64,000 nt of DNA from Bryopsis sp. KO-2023 (taxonomy: Eukaryota; Chlorophyta; Ulvophyceae; Bryopsidales; Bryopsidaceae), in the NCBI GenBank assembly GCA_030272585.1, contig BSYQ01000011.1:1922001-1986000 (forward strand), given 5' to 3'. Both the position numbers and the translations under genes were made by a program. The notes under the pieces were generated by a model. The model was not told the origin of the DNA, searched no databases, and saw only the letters and a program-made list of their open reading frames with translations. Every line of letters starts with the position of its first letter. Position 1 is the first letter of the stretch. Below are positions 59,838 through 64,000 of the stretch, piece by piece.

Positions 59838-62800
59838 GGCCTCCCTGGACCAGGCCAGGAGGGGCGTCAAAGAAACCTGGACATGCAAATGTGATGTCGG
59901 AAATGTCGTCAGGAAGTCGTCAGAATGGTTCTCAAGACAAGGATGGAATGAATGAAAATCAGAGGATTGTCAGTGATGGGAAGGTGTTAGTGGTCGATAA
60001 GGTTGGAGTGGAGACATCTAAAGGATCTCCTGGGAATGGTGCCCAGGCAAATGCAGGATCCAGATGTAATACTTCTTCATCTTATGGGAGAAGGTTTGGG
60101 GGAGGGAAGCTTGCCAGATCCAGTACCTCAGATTCGAGGGCTGGCAAAGGGGATCCGGACAGCATCAATGCTCAGGGATCCATCCCCACAGTGTTGGGAC
60201 AATCAATACAGAAAACCCCTGAGAAGGAAGGGATAACAAAGGACAGAGTACAGTCCTCCCCTTCTAAAGGATCAGTGGAGGTGCAGACACAGATACAGAG
60301 ACTCAAGGAATCCACATCTAAGCCCAGAGAGGTCCTCACAGCCTCAGGAGTATGGAAATCCACACAGGCAACAGGGGATTCACAAGGGGGTCATGGGATT
60401 CACAAGAAAGTCAGATTCTCACCACCAGCTGAGACACATTGTCCAACACCAAGCCAGGAAAAAGTGGAAAACATGATGACAGGGAAATTGGGATCAGTAG
60501 GTCAAGGAGACCTGGGATCTACCCTGCTATATGTGCCAGGAAAATTGCACAAACAGACAGTCAAATGCCTCATTGATAGTGGAGCCACAGGGGACTTCAT
60601 GGATGTCCAAACAGCCCAAGAAAATGCATTGAAAATCATCAAGGATGCACATCTGTCAGTGGAACTGGCAGATGGTTCCAGAATACTGCTCAAACAACAG
60701 GCATTGGTGAGAATCAGGATGGGTCCCTGGGTGATAAAAAGGATCTTCTGGATGGTGCCAAACCTGAAGCATAAAGTCATCCTGGGAAAGGCCTGGCTTG
60801 TGGATCACAATCCTCACATCAACTGGAGGAGTCATGTGATTACCATCTGCAGACCTAACAAAGTCCCAATCAAGCTTCAAGGATTTCATCCAAAGGTGGC
60901 AGCAGTCCAAAATCCACAGGAGATCAATCTACTCTCTGCCCGTGAAGCTAAAAGATGCCTGAAGAACAGAGATGGAGAAGCATACCTGGTGCTGGTCAGG
61001 AAAACACAGGATCCTCAAGCATCAGGAGAAATCAATGCAGCCAAGCAGATCAGGAATCCTGGTGAATCAATGGAAGTCAAGGGTACAGAGGATGGTACAG
61101 ATGCAAATTTCAAAAGCATGGTTGATGGACTGGATGATGAGCTCAAGGAGCTGAAGGATGTCCTGAATGATTACAAGGATGTCTTCCCAATGGATTTACC
61201 CAGTCATCTACCACCTCACAGACCATGGGACATGAAGATTCCTCTGAAAGATGATGCAAAACCAATTTTTGGCCCATTATATAAGCAGAGCCCAAAAGAA
61301 TTGGATGCCTTAAAGGAGCAGTTGGACTACTTACTGGAGAAAGGGATGATAAGACCCAGCCACAGCAACTTTGGAGCACCTGTACTCTTTGTCCCCAAAC
61401 CTGGGGGGGCATTGAGATTTTGTGTGGACTACAGAGCATTGAACAGGGCTACCAAGATCACCCAATTTCCCATCCCCAGGATGGATGAGATGTTGGACAG
61501 GCTGGGGCATGCAAAATATTTCAGTAAAGTGGATCTCAGGGCAGGATTCTGGCAGTTGAGGATGGCTCCAGGGGAAGAAGGAAAAACAGCATTCAGAACC
61601 AAATATGGACAATATGAATTTTTAGTCATGCCAATGGGACTGAGTGGATCTCCTGGACATTTTATGTCCATGATGAATGAGATCTTAGCTCCATTCATTG
61701 ATAAATTTGTCCAAGTGTTTTTGGATGACATCCTGATTTATTCCTCTACACCTGAAGAGCATGCCCAACACATGAAGCTAGTTCTGGAGGCCCTCAGGAA
61801 GCATAAGCTATATGCAAAGCTGGTCAAATCTGCAGTGGGCAAGAAAGAAGTGGATTTTCTGGGTACATGGGTCACTCACCAAGGAGTTCAGCCTATGGCT
61901 GACAAGCTGGATGCAATCAAGCAGTGGCCTGCACCCTCAAATGTGCATGATGTCAGGAGTTTCCTGGGATTGTGCTGCTTCTATAGAAGATTTGTGGCCA
62001 ATTTCAGTGGAAAGGCTGCAGCATTGACCAACCTGACCAAAGGCAATCAACAGTTCATATGGGGACAAGAAGAACAACAGGCATTTGAGGATCTCAAGGA
62101 TGCATTATGCTCTGCACCTGTTTTGATACATCCAAGGGAGGATTGGCCCTGGATTGTGGCCACTGATGGCAGTCAATCAGGAGTGGGGGGAGTATTGATG
62201 CAAGAGGGACCAGATGGGTTGCATCCAGTGGCTTTTGAATCCCATAAGCTGACTGATGCTGAAACAAGGTACCCAATCCATGAGATTGAGTTGTTGGGGA
62301 TTGTCCACTGTCTCAAGAAGTGGAGAGCATATTTGGAAGGAAGGGAGTTTGTTCTCAGGACAGACAACCAGTCACTGGTATGGCTGGATTCTCAACAGCA
62401 TCTGAGCAGAAGACAAGCCAGATGGGTGGAGTTTTTAGCTCCTTTCAGGTTCCAAACAGTGCACATCCCAGGAAAGGATAATGTGGTGGCTGATGCCCTC
62501 TCCAGATGTCCACATCCAGTGGATCCAAGGGATTCTGGAAGTGGAGGGGGAGATTTGAAGGCATCTACACCAGATGGCACAACAAAAACTCTTGTGAAGC
62601 ATGATGGCAAAGTTCAGAGGTACCAAGGCTTGGGGGCCTGGGGAGAGAATCATCCACAGGATCTTGTGTTTGATGAACAACCAGGAGAGCCATTGGGTTC
62701 CAGATTGGTGAAGGTTACTGGATGCCAAACTGGAAAGCTGCCTGAGAGACTGAAAACAGATGTGATGCCAAATGATGCAAGAGGAGGTACCAACAGGGGT

Positions 62801-63445
62801 ACTGTAAATGAATTGTCAAGATCTGATGAACAAATCAATGCACTGGAGAAAACATCCATGGAACCTGTGGCTCAAGGGAGTCCACAAGAGGTTGCTGATG
62901 CCCAGAAGAATGATGTACATTGCAAGGAAATCCTGAAGAGATTGGATTCTGACATCCAGACCCAAAGGGTGTTCAAGATGTCTGATGATGGAGTTCTACA
63001 GACTGTGGAAGGGAAGATTGTGGTTCCACAGAACCTGAAAGCAATGGTGATGAAAGAAGGGCATGATAGTCTGATTGGAGGACACAAAGGGAAGGAGAGA
63101 ACACTAGCTGTGTTGCAACAGCATTTCTGGTGGAAGAAGATGTCCCAAGAGGTAGCCCAGTATTGCAGGAGCTGCCCAGTGTGCCAGAAGACTAAATCAT
63201 CAACCCAGAAGTTGGCTGGAGACCTACAACCATTGCAGATCCCCAACAGGAGATGGAGCTCAGTGAGCTTGGATCTCATTACAGGACTACCAAGGACTGA
63301 GAGGGGAAAGGATGCTATAGTGGTGTTTGTGGACAGGATGTCCAAAATGTCCCATTTCTGTGCCACAGAAGGAACCATTGGAGCTGTTGGGATGGCAAGG
63401 ATGCTGTTTGATGAAGTTTGGAGGCATCATGGATCTGGTGTCTGA
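59786..63445 (+). pseudogene. pol: Retrotransposon Pol (protease, RT, RNase H, integrase N-part), broken in integrase
   Basis: A 1219-codon frame in -1 relative to gag, so expression by -1 frameshifting or re-initiation is expected; I found no standard slippery heptamer in the overlap. The aspartic protease motif CLIDSGATGDF lies near residue 260. The reverse transcriptase spans about 487-670 with catalytic FLDD near 644. The RNase H (ATDGSQSGVGG) is near 790. The integrase zinc finger (H, H, then CRSCPVC) is at about 1092-1130 and the first catalytic Asp (SLDLITG) near 1161. The frame then ends at a stop at 63443-63445, just after WRHHG, well before the second catalytic Asp and the Glu. The sequence carries about three CpG in 4 kb. 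Confidence 0.85.
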
Positions 63446-64000
63446 CAGGGATGCCAGATTCACCTCTGAATTGTGGAAGGAACTGATGAAGCTGGTGGGT
63501 ACCACACTAAAGATGTCATCTGCCAGGCATCCACAATCAGATGGCCAAACAGAGAGGTTAAACAGGATACTGGAAGAAAGCTTGAGAGCCTATGTCAGCC
63601 ATGCCCAAACAGATTGGGATTTGAAGTTGAGTGCAGCAGAATTTGTGTACAACCAAGGGAAACAATCAAGTACTGGGTATAGCCCATTCTACTTGAATTC
63701 TGGAGAAGAACCTTTGGTGCCTGCAGCCTTGTTGGGGAGGAAGAAGATTGAGACACCCATCAGAGGTGTGGATGAAATCTTGAATGATCTGAAGATGGAT
63801 GTGGAGGTAGCCAAGACATGCATTGCTAGAGCTCAGAACAGACAGAAGCAAAGTGCAGACAAGCACAGGAGAACAGATGAGTTCAGTGTGGATGACAGGG
63901 TCCTCCTGAGTACTAAGGACTTGAAGCTGGCTGGAGACAGATGCAAGAAGCTTGGACCCAAATATGTGGGACCATTCAGAGTGCTGAAGAGAGTGGGCCA
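63432..64000 (+). pseudogene. pol: Retrotransposon Pol, downstream part in a shifted frame
   Basis: From 63432 the integrase continues in another frame and stays open to the window edge. It begins DLVSDRDARF, holding the second catalytic Asp, then SDGQTERLNR with the catalytic Glu, then a C-terminal region with GPKYVGPFRV near the end, as in gypsy integrases. Compared with relatives, several residues between HHG and DLVSDRD are missing, so a small deletion not divisible by three at about 63431 is the likely lesion. Together with the upstream frame it is one broken gene. Confidence 0.82.

Larger units (their letters stand above)
57660..64000 (+). mobile_element. Ty3/gypsy LTR retrotransposon, 5' part (runs off the window)
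   Basis: The element holds a tRNA-like or primer-binding region, gag, and pol in the order protease, reverse transcriptase, RNase H, integrase, which defines Ty3/gypsy. The 5' edge is uncertain: CpG-rich sequence begins near 57660, but I cannot fix the LTR without the 3' copy, which lies beyond the window. The 5' third (to about 60000) is rich in CpG while the rest is nearly CpG-free. One frame break in integrase makes this copy non-functional unless recoded. Confidence 0.88.

Noticed and set aside
1..64000. CRISPR arrays, operons, Shine-Dalgarno sites or other bacterial features
   Set aside because: None seen; the intron-rich genes show a eukaryotic nuclear sequence.

Overview
This is a eukaryotic nuclear window with intron-rich genes (2 to 20 exons, GT-AG introns with T-rich 3' ends), long homopolymer runs, microsatellites and several transposons. 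The gene content points to the green plant lineage. The PRP40 and DNAJC11 homologues look plant-like, and there is a SAWADEE chromatin-reader domain, a fold known mainly from plants. A trypsin-type protease carrying LysM domains is not a land-plant feature, so my best guess is a streptophyte (charophyte-type) green alga. That is an inference; no organellar or rRNA marker is present. Exon models below were joined by hand. Each model keeps one reading frame through all its splice junctions, but none has transcript support.

Layout. 1-3.7 kb: no gene, but a small LTR element of the TRIM type (1765-2906). 3.7-9.3 kb (-): an eight-exon SAWADEE-domain nuclear protein. 10.5-11.4 kb (+): a glycine-rich membrane-anchored or secreted protein. 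11.4-16.1 kb: intergenic, with a short MITE. 16.1-17.7 kb (+): a flavin-containing monooxygenase. 19.0-28.3 kb (-): the splicing factor PRP40 (20 exons), head to head with DNAJC11 (28.6-32.3 kb, +, 9 exons). 33.6-35.5 kb (+): a small secreted Thr/Ser/Glu/Pro-rich protein. 36.2-37.7 kb (-): an unknown protein with a mitochondrial-presequence-like start. 39.0-43.0 kb (+): a secreted trypsin-like protease with two LysM domains. 44.1-46.8 kb (-): an F-box-like protein. 49.7-53.2 kb (-): a basic Ser/Pro-rich protein with YGPPQR repeats and a TA-flanked MITE in one intron. 54.9-55.2 kb (+): a possible small membrane protein. 56.26-56.70 kb: a foldback element built of CTGTGCA units. About 57.7 kb to the end (+): the 5' part of a Ty3/gypsy LTR retrotransposon (gag, then pol in the -1 frame).

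How the parts relate. PRP40 (spliceosome) and DNAJC11 (mitochondrial inner-membrane organisation) are housekeeping genes sharing a 349-bp divergent promoter. The rest are single genes with no operon-like logic. The most notable items are the trypsin-LysM fusion, the abrupt change in CpG content inside the gypsy element (CpG-rich 5' part, almost CpG-free pol), a frame break inside its integrase, the TRIM with an initiator-tRNA-Met-like primer binding site, and two MITEs plus a foldback element.
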